64,000 nt of DNA from Adiantum capillus-veneris (Eukaryota; Streptophyta; Polypodiopsida; Polypodiales; Pteridaceae), in NCBI GenBank assembly GCA_014529385.2, contig CM043945.1, positions 154,100,741-154,164,740 of the forward strand, in the 5' to 3' direction. A model generated the notes under the pieces. The model saw nothing but the letters and a program-made list of their open reading frames with translations. It ran no database searches and was not told the DNA's origin. A program made the translations under genes and the position numbers. How positions within the stretch are numbered: position 1 is the stretch's first letter; each line of letters begins with the position of its first letter. This document shows, in pieces, positions 1 to 13,389 of this stretch.

Positions 1-129
1 TGTCACTTCCCTTCAAGTTTCGTGCGAATCCGATATGATTTGCATGGTAAACGGGCGTGATGACTGTAGAGCTGTGTAGAAGGACATAGGCAGATTACTT
101 GGCTTTAGTGCGTATGATTTTCTTGCAAA

Positions 130-285
130 GTTAGTAGTTGCATCTCATCGAGTTCACTTCATTAGGAATGACACCCTAGTGAGTTTCCATGCCTCATCCT
201 AGTCGCTTCCCTTGTATTGATATTTTATGTTGATGCGTGAGAGATATGCTATGGACATCCGTCGCGGCGACCCGCAAACAAAGCA
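130..285 (+). repeat. LTR-like remnant, relative of 10430-10575
   Basis: Bases 190-285 align by eye with 10481-10571: a shared run of a CATCC-AGTC-CTTCCCT block, a TATTGA-ATT-TATGTT block, and a GACRTYCGTYGCGGCGAC block in the same order. At 10.57 kb that sequence ends at a primer-binding-site-like motif, so the copy here is probably the 3' end of an LTR of the same gypsy family with its internal part missing. The window starts inside it, so the left limit is unknown. Confidence 0.5.
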
Positions 286-299
286 CAAGTACTGCTTGT

Positions 300-2600
300 G
301 ACAATTACAATAAGCATTACGATTTTTGTGCATACAATGCTTATAAAGGACCAATGTTAGTTTAAAATCGAATCAAGAATGTCTTGAGTATGAATAGTAT
401 CAATCAGAAGCATGGTTTCTCTGCCATTACCTCGCCAAAAACGCTCCTCAACGGACCAACTCTTTTTTACCACTCATTGAAGCGGTATAATATTCAACAC
501 TGTCAATTAGTTGCAATTGTTTGATGAGTTTGAATTAAATTTTCTATGATAGTTGTATCACAGCAAAAGCATACATGACTATGAGCACAACAGCATGTAT
601 GTGCAAAAAGGATTTTCTATTAAGGCAAATTGCATCGCGGCTTTCAAAGTTTGGAATATGCTATCATCATAAAAACATAGGGGACTTCTCAATGTGTCTA
701 CCAATTATTTTTCCAGGTGTCAGTCTGACACAAACAAAGAGGGTATATATAGTATATACAACATCTCTCACTCTAGTAGAAGATATGGCTACAAACTAGA
801 TTTCAGCACAACAACAAAATTAAGCTGAAAATTACTCTTTCAAAGAGATTTCTCCTCGAAAATTCAGGACAAGTGGCCATAGCAGGGTGATAAGGTTTAA
901 AAATTTCAAGTTTCCCTTGTTTTTCTATGTTCAAAGCTTTTATTTGGAAAGGATTACTTGTTATGAAAAGCAAAGTGATTTGACATATTTAATGAGAAGC
1001 AAATCTTCTAAACCATGCCAAGGTACTACTACCAATTTCCTTGGGATCAAGGGCATTGACACACAAGTTGAAAATGGCAATACATACGAGTATGGATGGT
1101 GCATGGCACTTAAGATATCGGCTCAATGTATAGGGGCCATCATTGTTGCCAAGGGCTTACATCTCTACATGCATGTCATGTGAGGTAGACAGAATTTCAC
1201 CTCATATTGTTTACACTTTTGCTATAGCACAAGCTACTCTGTCAAAGATTAGGTAAGTTATTGATGGATTAGAACATATTTTATTATGTTTCTTTTATTG
1301 ATTTCAACAGGAAAATACCCAAAAAGGAACCTAAATCATGGACTAATGATAAATGTCTAAATAGGATTTTGATACATGTTTGGCTGTGTGTAGTCATGAG
1401 CCATGGTGCTCTTACTCTCAGCAGGAAAGTGAAAATGACACCACACAAATAAATATTCATCAGCCAGTAGACCAAAGACTAAGTTAAAATTGGCATAAGG
1501 GCTAAGAGCCATCTGTTGTCAATGGGCTACGAGCCAATTGTGTTCAATCCATGAGTGATTGCTCTCACGATCAAACATATCCACCCAATGAAGTACCCAT
1601 TGATGTTAGTGGAGAAGCAAGAGAATTTCCATTAATAATATGTTGGTTGTCTCTTTAGCACTACATGTTCTTTTGTGCAATGATCAAATTAAGTTTTTGA
1701 TGATCTTAAAATTGTATAGGCTTATCTATACCATGGTGTATAAATGCAGCAAGCATTTTAGACATCACGACTATCCACAAGAACTAGAAGTCTCATTTGA
1801 GCAGATTCCCTGCTTCCTCTATAGCACTAGGAATGTTTATAAAAATATCATTTTGGGATAGGACCAATCTTATGATTACCATATCACTCATTAAGTGCTG
1901 ATGGTCAATTTTGAAAACCTTCACACTTTTCTTTTCAAAAAAATAATTTATTTATCCACCACCGGGTAGTAACTCCATCATCTCTAGACTCTCCCCAAGG
2001 GAGTTGGATTGACAATATATACCAAGGGGTTTGGAGTGCCAAGGAAAACCCCATGGTTAACATTCTAAAGTTCTTTATCATCACTAATCTCTATTTTTCA
2101 TGATTGATAAGTCAAAAGAATAGAAAGAATTTGAATAATGTATCCTTGCATGTTGAAATATGCACTTTCCCTCCAGCATAAGGTATTTCTCACCTCATCG
2201 TAAGTATATGTTTTTGGTCCAGTTTTATTTCTGCATAAGATGCTTATGGTTTTCAAGAGAGATGCATAATCTAGAAGGCTTTCATCCACATAACAAGGTC
2301 ATGTAAAAGCATTGTATTTGGGAAAGTAGCGTTTCAGGAACCACTTTGGCAACCTGTCACTTTCTCTTTTCCGTGTGTCATACCAAGGGCAACACTGGGA
2401 ATCAAGGACCATGCCAAGTACCGGTTTCCAGTAGGAATGGAATCCTATGCCAAGTGGTGATGGGGGCTTTTCACAAGCCAAGCTCCCATACCCCTCTTCT
2501 CTCGTCCCCACCCCATGAAAACCCCCTCTTAGGGAGGTAGTGATAAAAGGCATTGGAAAAAGTAAGAAAAAAATAAATTATGATTATGTAAATATATAAG
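300..2600. other. No gene recognised
   Basis: AT-rich sequence with many stops in all frames. The short open frames here have no recognisable motif. It may be old retroelement DNA, but I cannot assign a family. Confidence 0.5.
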
Positions 2601-2639
2601 AAAGGTAAAATAGGCCACCTCATGCCTGCGGGGTAGCCC

Positions 2640-3915
2640 ATCCCCACCTTGCCTCCTTTTTCTTCACTGTTGCCCCGCCGGGTGTCCCTTTCCCTCTCCT
2701 CCACTCATATTAAGGTCAACCCCCTCTCTCTTCCCCTTGTCCTTTCTCCTTTCTCTCTCCCCTCAAGCTACCCCACCTCTCACCAATAATGCATTATAAC
2801 TCACAAATAATGCACCCTAACTCACATGCAACTTACCCTATCTTCAAAAATAGTATACCCCACCCCCTCTTTCTCTCTCCTATCATATCCCATGACCCAA
2901 ATACCCCCCTCTCTCTCTAAAGGGCGCCATGTCTCTTGTCTTGTAGCTAAATAACCTCCCCCACACTCACACACACTCAGTTTCACTGAAAAAGGTGCCC
3001 ACAGACCCATCCCCACCCGGTGGTTACCTGATTTTTCTTGTGTTCACACACATCTGCACACAGATTCACCTTTGAACACACTCCCCTCTCTCCCCTCTTG
3101 TAGTTACTTTATTCTCCATGTCACCTGTCACTTTTTTTCATCAACCCATGTCTCTCTCATGAGACTGCTGTTCTGGCACATATACACACAGCCAGACAAG
3201 TGGGGCCCACAGTCACATGGCCTATGTAGATAATGATTTCTTCATTTCTAAATTCTAGAATTTCTCCCCCCTCCTCCCCTATATAAAGAGGGGTCACCAT
3301 CACACTAAGGACACACACCATCACCAAAGAGTACACTATGCACTGTGTGTGCCTAGTGCACACACACACACACCCACACCATCACCATCACCGCAATCAC
3401 CATGCTCGTCTTGAGCATGACCTCTACACCCTTGGGCTATGGAAGATGAAGGGAAACTAAATGAAGTATGATGGCCATAACCCTCGTGCGAGTCTTCGCC
3501 ATCAACTCCCACCTATCCGCCATGTGCTCTACCACGCTCTCCCTTCTCATTCCCCTACCCTATGCTCCCCATTTCATCGCCTTATTGTCTAAATAAAGCT
3601 TGAGGTTTTGTGAGTATGTTTTCTTGCAATGTTTTGCCCATGTGAGGTGTGCGGAATCACCACCTAGTCTTGTGTTTGGAGTGAGCTTGTGTATGTGTGA
3701 AGGGTGTGCGGATTCGCCATCCTTTTGTAGTGCCTAAGTACTAAGCCGCTATACCCCCTCCCTCACTCTCTCTCTCTCTCTCTCTCTCTCTCACTTGATC
3801 TCATTCCCTTTCCTCTTCATCATTACTCCCAAGCATCCATCTCTCTTGGATGAAAACTTTGTTATGGTGGTGTGTTGTTTGCGTCCTAGCCGTTGAAGCT
3901 AGGTGGTGCCCCCTG
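2640..3915 (+). repeat. Probable LTR remnant with promoter-like features
   Basis: A pyrimidine-rich stretch is followed by a TATA box (TATATAAAGAGG, about 3281), a (CT)n tract at 3763-3793, and then a CGTCCTAG...CTAGGTGGTGCCC block at 3882-3912. The same order of (CT)n tract and CGTCCTAG...CTAGGTGGTGCCC occurs at 7449-7613, where it ends a longer LTR-like unit. I infer a diverged LTR of the same family; the left boundary is a guess. Confidence 0.4.
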
Positions 3916-4236
3916 TTTGCTTTACCATGACAGGCTCGAGGCGCGCCATTCGGTCCCCGGTGTTTTAGAGGCCGTTGGGGTTCGGGGTTCGCTTTGCACC
4001 CGTCAGTGGCTATTTAAAGGGAGGTTGGGAGGAGGATTCACTTGGCCAATTCCTAGAGTATTATACTAGTATTAGAGCTTGATGATGTCATTGACCTATT
4101 TTTAGAAAAGTGTTTTTTGCATGTGCATGTTGCATGTTTTTGGGCATGAAGAAGACAAAGTACAAAACCGTGTGTAGAGGGGCTTGTGCCAAGTAGGGAA
4201 AATTGTAGGGCCAAGGGCCAAGAAGCTACGGACAAT

Positions 4237-4339
<103 letters not shown>

Positions 4340-4820
4340 GCAGCATGGCAGAACCACTATAGCTTCGTCCATAAGGCTTGTTGTAAGTCAAGCTAGACGG
4401 GTGCCCCTTGAGTCGACCTCTTCTTCCATGAGCTCAAAATTTTGATATATATCTTAATTATTTTTCAAGAAGCTTTGTAATAATTTGATACTCTTTGATT
4501 ATAGATGGGTAATCTCTGAGAAGTTGAGTCACAAAGTCTGTAATGGAATTTGAGTCCTGTAAAATTGACCAATCGCCAAAAGAGCCCTAGGTATAAAGTG
4601 TATTTATAAACTAGAAAAAGGACACATTAACATTATCAAGTTTTGATTTTTGAAGCGTACGATTGAGAGCGACTATTCTCTTGCAACTTGTAATCATCAT
4701 AACTTGAACTCTTGTGATCACATTTTGATTCAGAACTTGCATTGTGTTCATTGTCGTTTGCTCTTCCATTCAAGTATATTCATTGTTGATTATTTTGTGA
4801 TTTATGACTATGTGTTGAGA
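4340..4820. other. No gene recognised
   Basis: AT-rich spacer between a microsatellite and the inverted LTR-like cluster. I see no motif that supports a gene. Confidence 0.5.
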
Positions 4821-4975
4821 CGGTCCTGGGTGGGCAACAAGAGAGGGGACCTCTAAACACCCCTCAAGGATCTCCACAGCTCAATTTGGGTTGGAACAAT
4901 GACAAGAAAGAAAAAAAAAAACAACCAACCCATATCCAAACAAGAGAGGGGGAACCACCTAGTTATGGAATGTAA
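4820..4975 (-). repeat. Retroelement fragment, inverted copy of 7600-7735
   Basis: The reverse complement matches 7600-7735: both carry a CTAGGTGGT-CCC block, a TTTGG-TATGGGTT-GTTG block, a run of T, and CTCTCTTGTTG near the end. At 7.6 kb this sequence directly follows an LTR-like unit, so it is probably the first part of the internal region of the same family, here on the opposite strand. Confidence 0.55.
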
Positions 4976-5116
4976 ACTAAGATGCAAGAGAGATTCTGTC
5001 ATAAACAAGAAGAGGTGCAACAAAATACACACAAGCAATCTCACACCAGGACAGACACCAAATGGAGCAGAGAGAGCTAGAGCAAAGGGAAAAGAGAGAG
5101 GAATGGAACTTGTAAT

Positions 5117-7442
5117 ACTGATAGCCATTTTTTGGTTCTCCAAAATTACCATAGTGAGATACGTCACCCTATCAAAATCACTCAAAACATTGTGGCTATC
5201 CTCACCCTTTCATTGTACATAGGCGGGTGTGTGAGTTAGAGGACTTTTCTTCAAAACTCTCAATTAGCTAGTCATTGGGCTCGTTGAGCCAGAAAAATAA
5301 ATAAAATAAAAAAGAAAAGTATATTACATCCTTTTTGTGTGTAAATATTTCATTATATATAGGGCCTAAATATAGGTATTTTTTTAATAAGTATTTTGGT
5401 ATTTTATTTAAATATTATACGTAGGTGTGTGTTTTATTAAACCTATGTATGCCTTCTTTCATCCTCTTGCACCACAAGTATATTTTTTGCCAATGTGTAC
5501 ATCCTCTAATCTCATATTTTTCTTTTTATGCAAATCACCCCCACATTTTAAGCCTCACTCTTTTGAAAACAAAAAATTGGTTTCTACTCCCCTAGTCATG
5601 TTTACTGTATAATTTTTAGCTACTTGCATACTTTTTTCTCTTTCACCCAAAATAATACAAAAGAGGACCATGATCCCAATATCTCTTTCCACCATAATTC
5701 TTCCATAATTTTGTTATTATGTACTCAGTATTCTGACACCATGTGCTCATTGAGCTAAAATCCATGAATATTCTATACACTAGTCCCACCATGTATCTAT
5801 TTCTTTATTCACCAACGATACTCCTCCATGCATGTGTAAAAATTATTTGGATATTTTGTATCATGATATGACTCATGGAGGGGCTCACTCTTGGTTGCAT
5901 TGTGCACATTCAACAATGGAGGGGGCCACTGGAAGACTCTTGCATGCATAAAAAACATGCTTTTTGGTGCGATTCTTGGCGCCTATTTCCACTCCGAATT
6001 TTAAGAATTGACCAGTAGAAAAAACGTAGCCCACATTCTGAGTAATTACCTCATTGTCACATATTTTTAGAGTTATTATCAATGAGATATGAATTTTATG
6101 GTGGACCCCAGTTTGCCCACTTTTTCTCAGAAGTCACCCCTAGTCTTCTCTCACTTCTTTTCACACTTCCATACATATGGACTCATTCCTCTCCATCCCT
6201 CACTCAAACTTGCACATTCCATGGTTTCTCTTACCCTCCTAACCATTACCCTCCACTCTCACACCCATACCTCTCTTTTGAAGCTCTACCTACATCCACC
6301 ATCTCCATATCTCTCTCTATTACTCCCATATTACAATTTAATTCTACACTTTTGAGAATGCATTTAAAAATAGCAACCTAACCATACTTAATCTATGAAA
6401 AATGGGCATTTTTTATCAACAAAACCCCTATTCTCTTTGTGATGATTCAACTATGGTGGTGGCATGAAAAGAAGATGAAGAAGACTAACAATCACTTTTG
6501 ACAATCTACGCACGGATGAGTCCAAGATATCTCAACGGTTCATCCATCTCATTCACCCCTTTTTCCTCAATCCTTCAAATCATTCTACCCATTTTGATTA
6601 TATTACTAATACTAACTTTTTAAAGTGATTATTGACATTAACAGCTAACCCGTTCTTGTAAATCACACCCACTCTACTCTACCTTGGAATATGCGACCTC
6701 ACATAAAAATCACTCACCTTTCTAGAATCTTCTCGGTTTTCACCTCAATAATTATCTCCTCTTGAGCCCACATCCATGTGATTCAAGAGATAAGAGAACC
6801 CCACTCTCATAAGAATACATAAAATATTGCATAAACATGGTTTTCTATGTAAATGTTGATTAGGAGATAATCCTAATAAGGGCTCTCCTCACCTATAAAA
6901 ATTCCATTTTCCCTTTGTAAAGGATGATCTCTACACTATTTCTCACTACTTTGAGCGTGCCATTCACCATATTAGTTGTCGAGGGAGAGAGTGAGCTCTC
7001 TATACACCATTATTTATGGTTTATAGGAAAGCTTCTTTGAGCTAGTTATAGCATTGTAAGGGAGTGAGTGATTCATAATGTCCAATCAAAGTTGTACCTA
7101 CTCTTGCACATCAATTGAATAAATAAGTTGGATTCAACCACGGTTCAAAACTCTCTTGAGTCTCTCCAATCAACACTTGGTAACCTCATCTCATTTGGTT
7201 TAAGTGACACATTTTCATTTTGAGATTCTTTTGTAGTACTTTCTTGTATGTGACTCAAGAGCTTTTGTGTTTGTTTTTGTTGCTTGGGAAAACATCATAA
7301 GAGGGTTGTATGGTGAGAGAGTTCCCATAACCCTAAGATAATGTGTAGATTGCAACATCATCAAACTTATTTGTGTCTCTTGACTCTCCTCCAAACTGTT
7401 AATACATCCACGTCAATCATTAAATTGAATCTTAATTATTGC

Positions 7443-7495
<53 letters not shown>

Positions 7496-7590
7496 TTTTG
7501 TGTGTGTATTTGTATCATTGATATTAGTGATAGTGTACCCTTCCTTCTCGCTTGTATTGTTGAGGAATTCTCCTCTTTTACGTCCTAGTT
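5117..7590 (+). repeat. LTR-like unit, left arm of large inverted repeat
   Basis: This unit matches the reverse complement of 10112-7740 in collinear blocks. It opens with a TAGCCATTTTTTGG block (5120), then GTGGCTATCCTCAC (about 5190), a GGAGGGG-CACTCTTG block (about 5878), a long block at 6110-6340, another at 6485-6640, and an ATAAGAGGG...CCCTAAG block (7296-7340). A TATA-like CCTATAAAAA lies near 6892 and a (CT)n tract at 7449-7491. Length and layout fit an LTR; no protein is supported inside it. Confidence 0.55.
7449..7491 (+). repeat. (CT)n microsatellite
   Basis: A pure CT tract of about 43 bp near the 3' end of the left LTR-like unit. Confidence 0.95.
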
Positions 7591-7739
7591 CGCTCTATAA
7601 CTAGGTGGTGCCCTTTCACTTGTTTGGCTATGGGTTTGTTGTTGCTTTTTCTTGCTTGTGGTCGCCCCAATCTCAATTGAGGAGAACGAGAGCCTTGAGG
7701 GATTTTTAGAGATCTCCTCTCTTGTTGACCGCCACAGAC

Positions 7740-10112
7740 TGCCTCAATATCTTGTTTGTGAATTGCAAATGGAGATGGTTTGTTGACACTATCATATAGA
7801 TTGTGTAAAACTAACCCAATGCTTAGTGATGTTAAACATTTCCAACACATACATACACACACACATAGCCTTAGGGTGTGGGAGACCTTTCGCCACAATA
7901 CCCTCTTATAATGTACACAAAATTGACAATGAAAACACACTAAAACACTTTGTTAAACAAGCTCAAATGATAGAAACCTAAAAGAGACAAGTCACCTTAA
8001 ATTCTCCAAATCGTATAGCACAAGTGATTAAAGGAGAAAGATTTGAATGCCGAATCATGCCTTTAAAGCACCAAACCTCAATTTATTGATGATGGAGAAA
8101 CATATACAATAGTGGTTTTGATATTTTGAACGCACACTCTCTCACTTGCAATGTGTAGGATGAAAGCTTCTCTTAGACCAAGTATGAAGCTCAAAGGTGA
8201 TGACTGCACCTAAATCTCTCTTCGTGTATAGAGTGTTGGGTTGATTAGTGACACATTGTAGATGATTTACAAGAATAGGAGGGGCCTAGTTATAGGTTGG
8301 AGACCCCTCATTAAGGTTATTGATAACCTTTTTGATAAAATAATCAAACCAAGATTAGGATTTTTTTTGTATCAAAATGTTCAGGGCCTTCTTTCTATGC
8401 TTGAGTCAAGGATGTGGGCTCAAAAGAGAGAATTTTTGATGGTAGATAAGGTTAAAGTAGAGTTGTAGAGATAGAGAGAGAGAGAGTGAGAGAGAGAGAG
8501 AGAGATTACTATGTACATGTCTTGACGTGAGGTGTTTTTTAAGGTTCGGTCAATGGATGTTTGTGTTAGTAGATTATATTAGTAGTCACTAATATAATAA
8601 TGATGTATTTACAATGGGTAGAATGATTTGAATGGTTGAAGGACGATGGGTGAATAAAGTGAGGGAATCCTTGTGGTGGTGAAGCTTTGAAGAATTTGGA
8701 CTCACCCTTGTGTAGATCGTCAAAAATGACCGCCGGTATTTTCTTATTTCTATCCACTTTATACCACCGCCGTCAAGGTTGATCACCACAAAGAAAATTC
8801 CAATGTTGGTTGATGAGAATCCTCAATTAGTAGAGATTAAGCATGGTTTACACGGTGAATTTTATCTATATAGAAAAGAGGTAATAAGAAATTGTAATTT
8901 AGAGGTGATAGAGAGAGACATAGAGAGAATATATGTACATGTAGAAGCCCCTGTGGGAGCTATGGAAGTGAGAGGGGATGGTAATGGTGAAAAAGGTGAG
9001 AGAAGCCATTGAAGGTGCAGGTTTGAGTGAGAGCGTGGAGAGCAATGAGTGTGTGTGTGTGAAAGTGTGGAAGTGTGAAAGGAGGTGAAACAAGATTAGG
9101 GTGGCTTGTGAGAAAAAGTGGGTAGACTAGAATCCACAAAAAAAAACCATATCTCCCCGGTGGTTGCTCCAAAAACTATGAAAATGTTTCAAAAACTTAT
9201 TCAGCTTATAGACTACATTTTGTCATCAGATGACTTATTCAGATTTGGAATGGAAGTGGATGTCAAAACTCCCATCAATATACATACAATTTAGGACTGC
9301 AAAAGTCTTCTTGTGGCCCCTTTTTTGTTGAGCCTCCATGTAGCTCCAAGAGTGTGGCCCCTCCATGCATCATGGCATGAAATTAATAATTGAGATGCCG
9401 TTTACACATGTACGGATGATAAATTTTGGTTAAATAAGATAAATACAAGAGGGAATAATAAACAAGTCAATGTATTGACTTGTGATAAGATTTTAGGATA
9501 AAGAGCTAAAAATATATGAAAAAGAGTAGTAATAAAATAAAGTAAGTGTCCCTCAATTATTGATTAGCATGGTAGGTGATTGTGAATTTTATTTTTTGTT
9601 TTAAAGGAAAATAGATCTAATAGGCAAGAAAATTTAATCTTGAGGGAGTGAAAGGATATTTGTGACTTTTTCTAAAGTGGAGTCACACCTAGCTTATAGA
9701 GGCTTGGCTGAAAAGATTTATTTATAGAATAAAGAGTATGGATAATGCTAAGAAAGATCATGGTAACGGCGAGTCAATGTACATAGCATATCTAGGCAAA
9801 TAACGCACACCTAGATATAAATATTTAAATAATATCAAAAGAATATAAACCCATAGATTTAGACCCTATAGACAATGGAATTTTCACACAAAAATAAATT
9901 TTAATATATTTTTTATTCTATTTTTGTCTCCACTAACCCAGTGACTAGGTAGCTAAGGGTTTTTTAGGAGATATTAGAAAAGTCTCCTAACTCACACACA
10001 CCTATGTACAACAAAAATGTGAGGATAGCCACTGTGTTTAGGTACTTTTGGTAGGGCGAGGTAGCTCACTATGGCAAATTCAGATAGCCAAAAAATGGCT
10101 ATTAGTGTTAGT
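7740..10112 (-). repeat. LTR-like unit, right arm of large inverted repeat
   Basis: Read on the minus strand from 10112 to 7740, this follows the block order of 5117-7590, including the TAGCCATTTTTTGG start and the ATAAGAGGG...CCCTAAG block near its end. A GA tract lies at about 8470-8506. The two arms meet tail to tail around 7600-7740. Divergence between them is substantial (gaps and many substitutions), so this is an old arrangement. Confidence 0.55.
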
Positions 10113-10429
10113 ATGCTAAATCTGCTAATGACTGTTTTTCAAAATTCAAACCATAGGAGAGTGCTCCTAGACCCTAAGGCAACCTTTCTGGTATGTTCTA
10201 TTGCAGTTTCCAGGACCTTGATCATGATGGATCATGATTTTGGTACCTCCTTGGATTGCGACAAAACTTAGTAGTTTAGTGTCCCTAAGTGTCTTAAACC
10301 TCCTCCTAAAGTTTTGTAGCATTTGGAGTTCGTTCAAGTGCCAAAATAGGTCGAGGATTGAGTATAGTGACATAGGACATACTCAAATTACAAGATCCTA
10401 TAGTGATAGATTTACATACACTAGACATA

Positions 10430-10590
10430 TTGTCATTCCGTAGGTTCACTTTTTGAGGTTGACACCCTCAAAGAGTCTTCGTGCCCCATCCAAGTCACTT
10501 CCCTAAGTATTGACATTATGTTAGTGCCAAAAAGCTATGATATAGACGTTCGTTGCGGCGACTTGCTAACATTAGCGCCGTTGTTGGGGA
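10430..10590 (+). repeat. LTR end plus tRNA-Asp-type primer binding site of decayed gypsy element
   Basis: LTR-like sequence shared with 190-285 leads to 10573-10590, which differs at about three positions from the plant tRNA-Asp-complementary site TGGCGCCGTTGCCGGGGA. Gag-like sequence follows directly. The site resembles the better preserved one at 46365-46382. This fixes the 5' end of the internal region of the element that runs to about 20.7 kb. Confidence 0.6.
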
Positions 10591-11290
10591 TAGTGTTATC
10601 ACATGATGAGCTTGTATCAGTTCTCTTTATCAAGGGCTTGAGAAACAAAACTCTCAAAACGAACTTACATTTAAAACAATCCGAGGAAGGAAACTGTTAA
10701 TGTCATAAGAACTTTACCACGTACGAGTGGATCAGAGTCTCCTATAGCAGAAAATTTGAAACTTTCCGAACAAATTGAATTTGAAAGCGGATCAATCCGA
10801 ACTCAAAGAAAATCATGGAAGCCCAAAGGTGACAAAATGAAAGTAAAGAGGTTGAAGGAGAAAACACCGTTGAAAACAGAATTGCACCAAACAACAAAAA
10901 ATCTTAGATATGAGCAAGACAGCAAGAAAGATGAAAAGGAGATGAAAAGTCAAAATTTGACTCAGGTAGTTCAATCTTGGTGGAAAAAGTGAACGAGCAA
11001 CTAGAAACAATGTTGCAAGCCTATGCGGAAAAGCTCAACAACAACCAAACCTTAGAACAAATATTGTTTACCTATCCACACCTAGAAGACAAAACCAAAA
11101 GAATGGAAGTGTGAAAAAGGATGGTAGAAGCTGCTGAAGCCATGATACAACTTGCAGGTCCAAAAAATCTTGAGCATGCAACACATGAGCTAAGAAACAA
11201 ACACAGGTGAAAAGTATACAATTCAAGGATTATGTGACCGATGTGGAAGGGATAATCTGCTCATAAAATGTTCTTAGAATCCAAAAAACA
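10590..11290 (+). pseudogene. Degenerate gypsy gag
   Basis: Broken reading frames give gag-like pieces: LVSVLFIKGLRNKTLK near 10610, a Lys/Glu-rich region 10756-10992, and a zinc-knuckle-like CDRCGRDN..LIKC near 11238-11275. The knuckle lacks its usual histidine. Gag proteins of this class bind the element RNA in a cytoplasmic particle. Several stops and frame changes make it non-coding now. The knuckle resembles CNRCGIDH..AQC in the element at 45.7-54.7 kb. Confidence 0.55.
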
Positions 11291-11879
11291 AAAATCAAAC
11301 CCAAAATAGAAAACAAGGAAGAATCCGGGACCATGAAGGTGCTGGAAAACACGATAGATGACGTAGATCTTTTGAGATGCACCAATATCGGAAGTAGACA
11401 AACCTTGGACACAATCACTATGGAGAATGATCAAAAATATGAAAGATGAAAGTGCTCGGTTACTATCAGCACCAATCCATGAAATCAACGTGGACCATGA
11501 AATCTATCCGGGAGATATTCAATCGTTGTTGGGGATGTAGGAACGAAAGTTTTTATAGAGAGAAAACCTGCAACCATAAAAACTTTACCATCCTTTGTAG
11601 GATAATATGAGACAAATTTTAAGGTAAGAGTTGTACCATCCCAATGAAACTCTGTTCCACAAGTGACAGATACAAAGAGCTTGCGTGATTTATTGTCTTC
11701 TCCTATAAGCTGCACAATCACTCTTGCGGAGATACTAAAAATCAAACCATATTATGAGAACAAATGAGCAAAAATTTGGAAAATAGGAGTGAAATCCAAC
11801 CAAACAATGACCTAGTTGAGAAAATTTGAAAAGCAAACCATTCTAAGAAAACAAAAGTGAAACCTGTTCCATTGAATAA

Positions 11880-12230
11880 GGTAGGTGATTATTTTGAATG
11901 CAAAGAAGGAATACAAGGGAGTGACCATCATTGCGATACTTGATAGTGGAGCCGGAATAGCTATCACTACAAAAGGAATCTAGGAGAAATGGGGAAGGCC
12001 AGCTCTCAAGGAAAACATGCATGAAATTTCAATTAGCTAACGCGTATGTGGAAAGATCCTTGGGAATGCTGGAAGAAGTAATAGTATCCTCATGGGGATA
12101 GAATACGACCACACCTTTGTGGTAGTAGCTTTCAAAAAGCGAATCAATTTTGAAATTATTATGGGTGACCCTTTATGCATCAACTCAAAATGGTTCAAGA
12201 CTGGGGCTATGAACATCTGTGTTTACGACA
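11880..12230 (+). pseudogene. Degenerate retropepsin-like protease
   Basis: Around 11930-11980 the + strand reads AILDSGAGIAITTKGIWEKW, an aspartic protease active-site motif (DSGAG, Asp codon 11942-11944). It is followed after breaks by TFVVV and EIIMGDPL, which correspond to the second half of a retropepsin. Frame changes are present. The motif is close to DGGAGVSIVTKDCWESMGKP of the 45.7-54.7 kb element, which suggests the two are related. Confidence 0.65.
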
Positions 12231-12239
12231 TAAGGGAGT

Positions 12240-12827
12240 CATAAAACAAGGTAAACATCAGGGACCATAGTTTTAGGGACGTAAACCAAATTCCAATAAA
12301 AGACTTTGTTGTCACTATGGATCACTTGCCTATTTGGCTAGTGAAGGATGCTGACACTTGGATGTACCGGGTATCTAAATGCGGGGGTATTACAGAGGAA
12401 GATTTCATCCTAAGCATTCAATAGATAGCGACTACTACCTAAAGGAACCATTTCAAGAGGAGTTGCTTGAACACTTTGAATATGACAAAATACTCGTGAC
12501 TCTTGATGTCTTAGTAAACAAGGTGACCAATACCACATTTTGCGACAAAGATGGTTATGATATAAGACCCTTTTTAATGGTATCCTCTACCCATGACATC
12601 GAGAGAATTCTTGAAACAACTAAGATTGAACAAACAAACAATTGTAAATGAATTGTAGATAAAGTTTCCGTACGGGATCTTTCACAACATAGCAAGGATG
12701 AATACCATGATTCAAGGAGTGATGAATCAAGGAACGATGTGGAGGACAAATTCTCAAGTGGTTCTGAAGAAAAAAACTCAAAAGAACCAATGGAGCCAGT
12801 TTTCTACGAGTTTCCTAACCAAAAACA
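12240..12827 (+). pseudogene. Decayed linker of outer gypsy pol, left of copia insertion
   Basis: A 90-residue open stretch at 12379-12651 contains acidic and hydrophobic residues without a motif I can name. It lies between the protease and reverse-transcriptase parts of the same element, where such elements often have a poorly conserved spacer. It ends at the copia LTR at 12828. Confidence 0.4.
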
Positions 12828-13055
12828 TGTTACCATATACATGTGGTAGTGATTTGTGTGAACACACGAAGGACCGTTAGGGATTTTTCCCCTCTTTAGG
12901 AGGTTTTTCCCTGAGTGCATTGTATATACACCTATTCATTCTAAGGCTATCGATCTTTCCATATCACACTAAGTAATACACTCTCTGTTGTGTGACTTGA
13001 TCTTTCTTTGTCTTCTCCAAGCTATGTGTGTTTTCTTGTAACCCTAATTCCAACA
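12828..13055 (+). repeat. 5' LTR of nested copia element
   Basis: Begins TGTTACC and ends CCAACA, followed after two bases by TGGTATCAGAGC. Its partner is 16680-16908. Confidence 0.85.
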
Positions 13056-13389
13056 ATTGGTATCAGAGCATGTTGCATCCTCCCAAGCTTAGTCGCCAGC
13101 AACTCCAGCACACGCGTGCTCACTTTCTCTGATTTCAGTGATATTTGGCAAGTGTTTGTAGCTAAACAAAAATTTCAGGCTCACATTTTTTATTCAGGCT
13201 CATTTTGACCTCTGTTGCACTACAGGAAGTACTGCACATACTATTTTTTCATTTTGTGAAATTTTTTTGTCAGTGCCATTTTTTGCATAATAGGTTCCTT
13301 ACAGTCTTCTACATTTTGTGCTATATAGCATGTGTTGATCACGCTTTGTTTATCTTCTTTTTGGGCAATTTTCACATCAGGTGCAACAT

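Noticed and set aside
12800-12830. A target-site duplication for the nested copia element
   Set aside because: Flanks are AAACA on the left and AAAAG on the right; both are A-rich and do not match over five bases.
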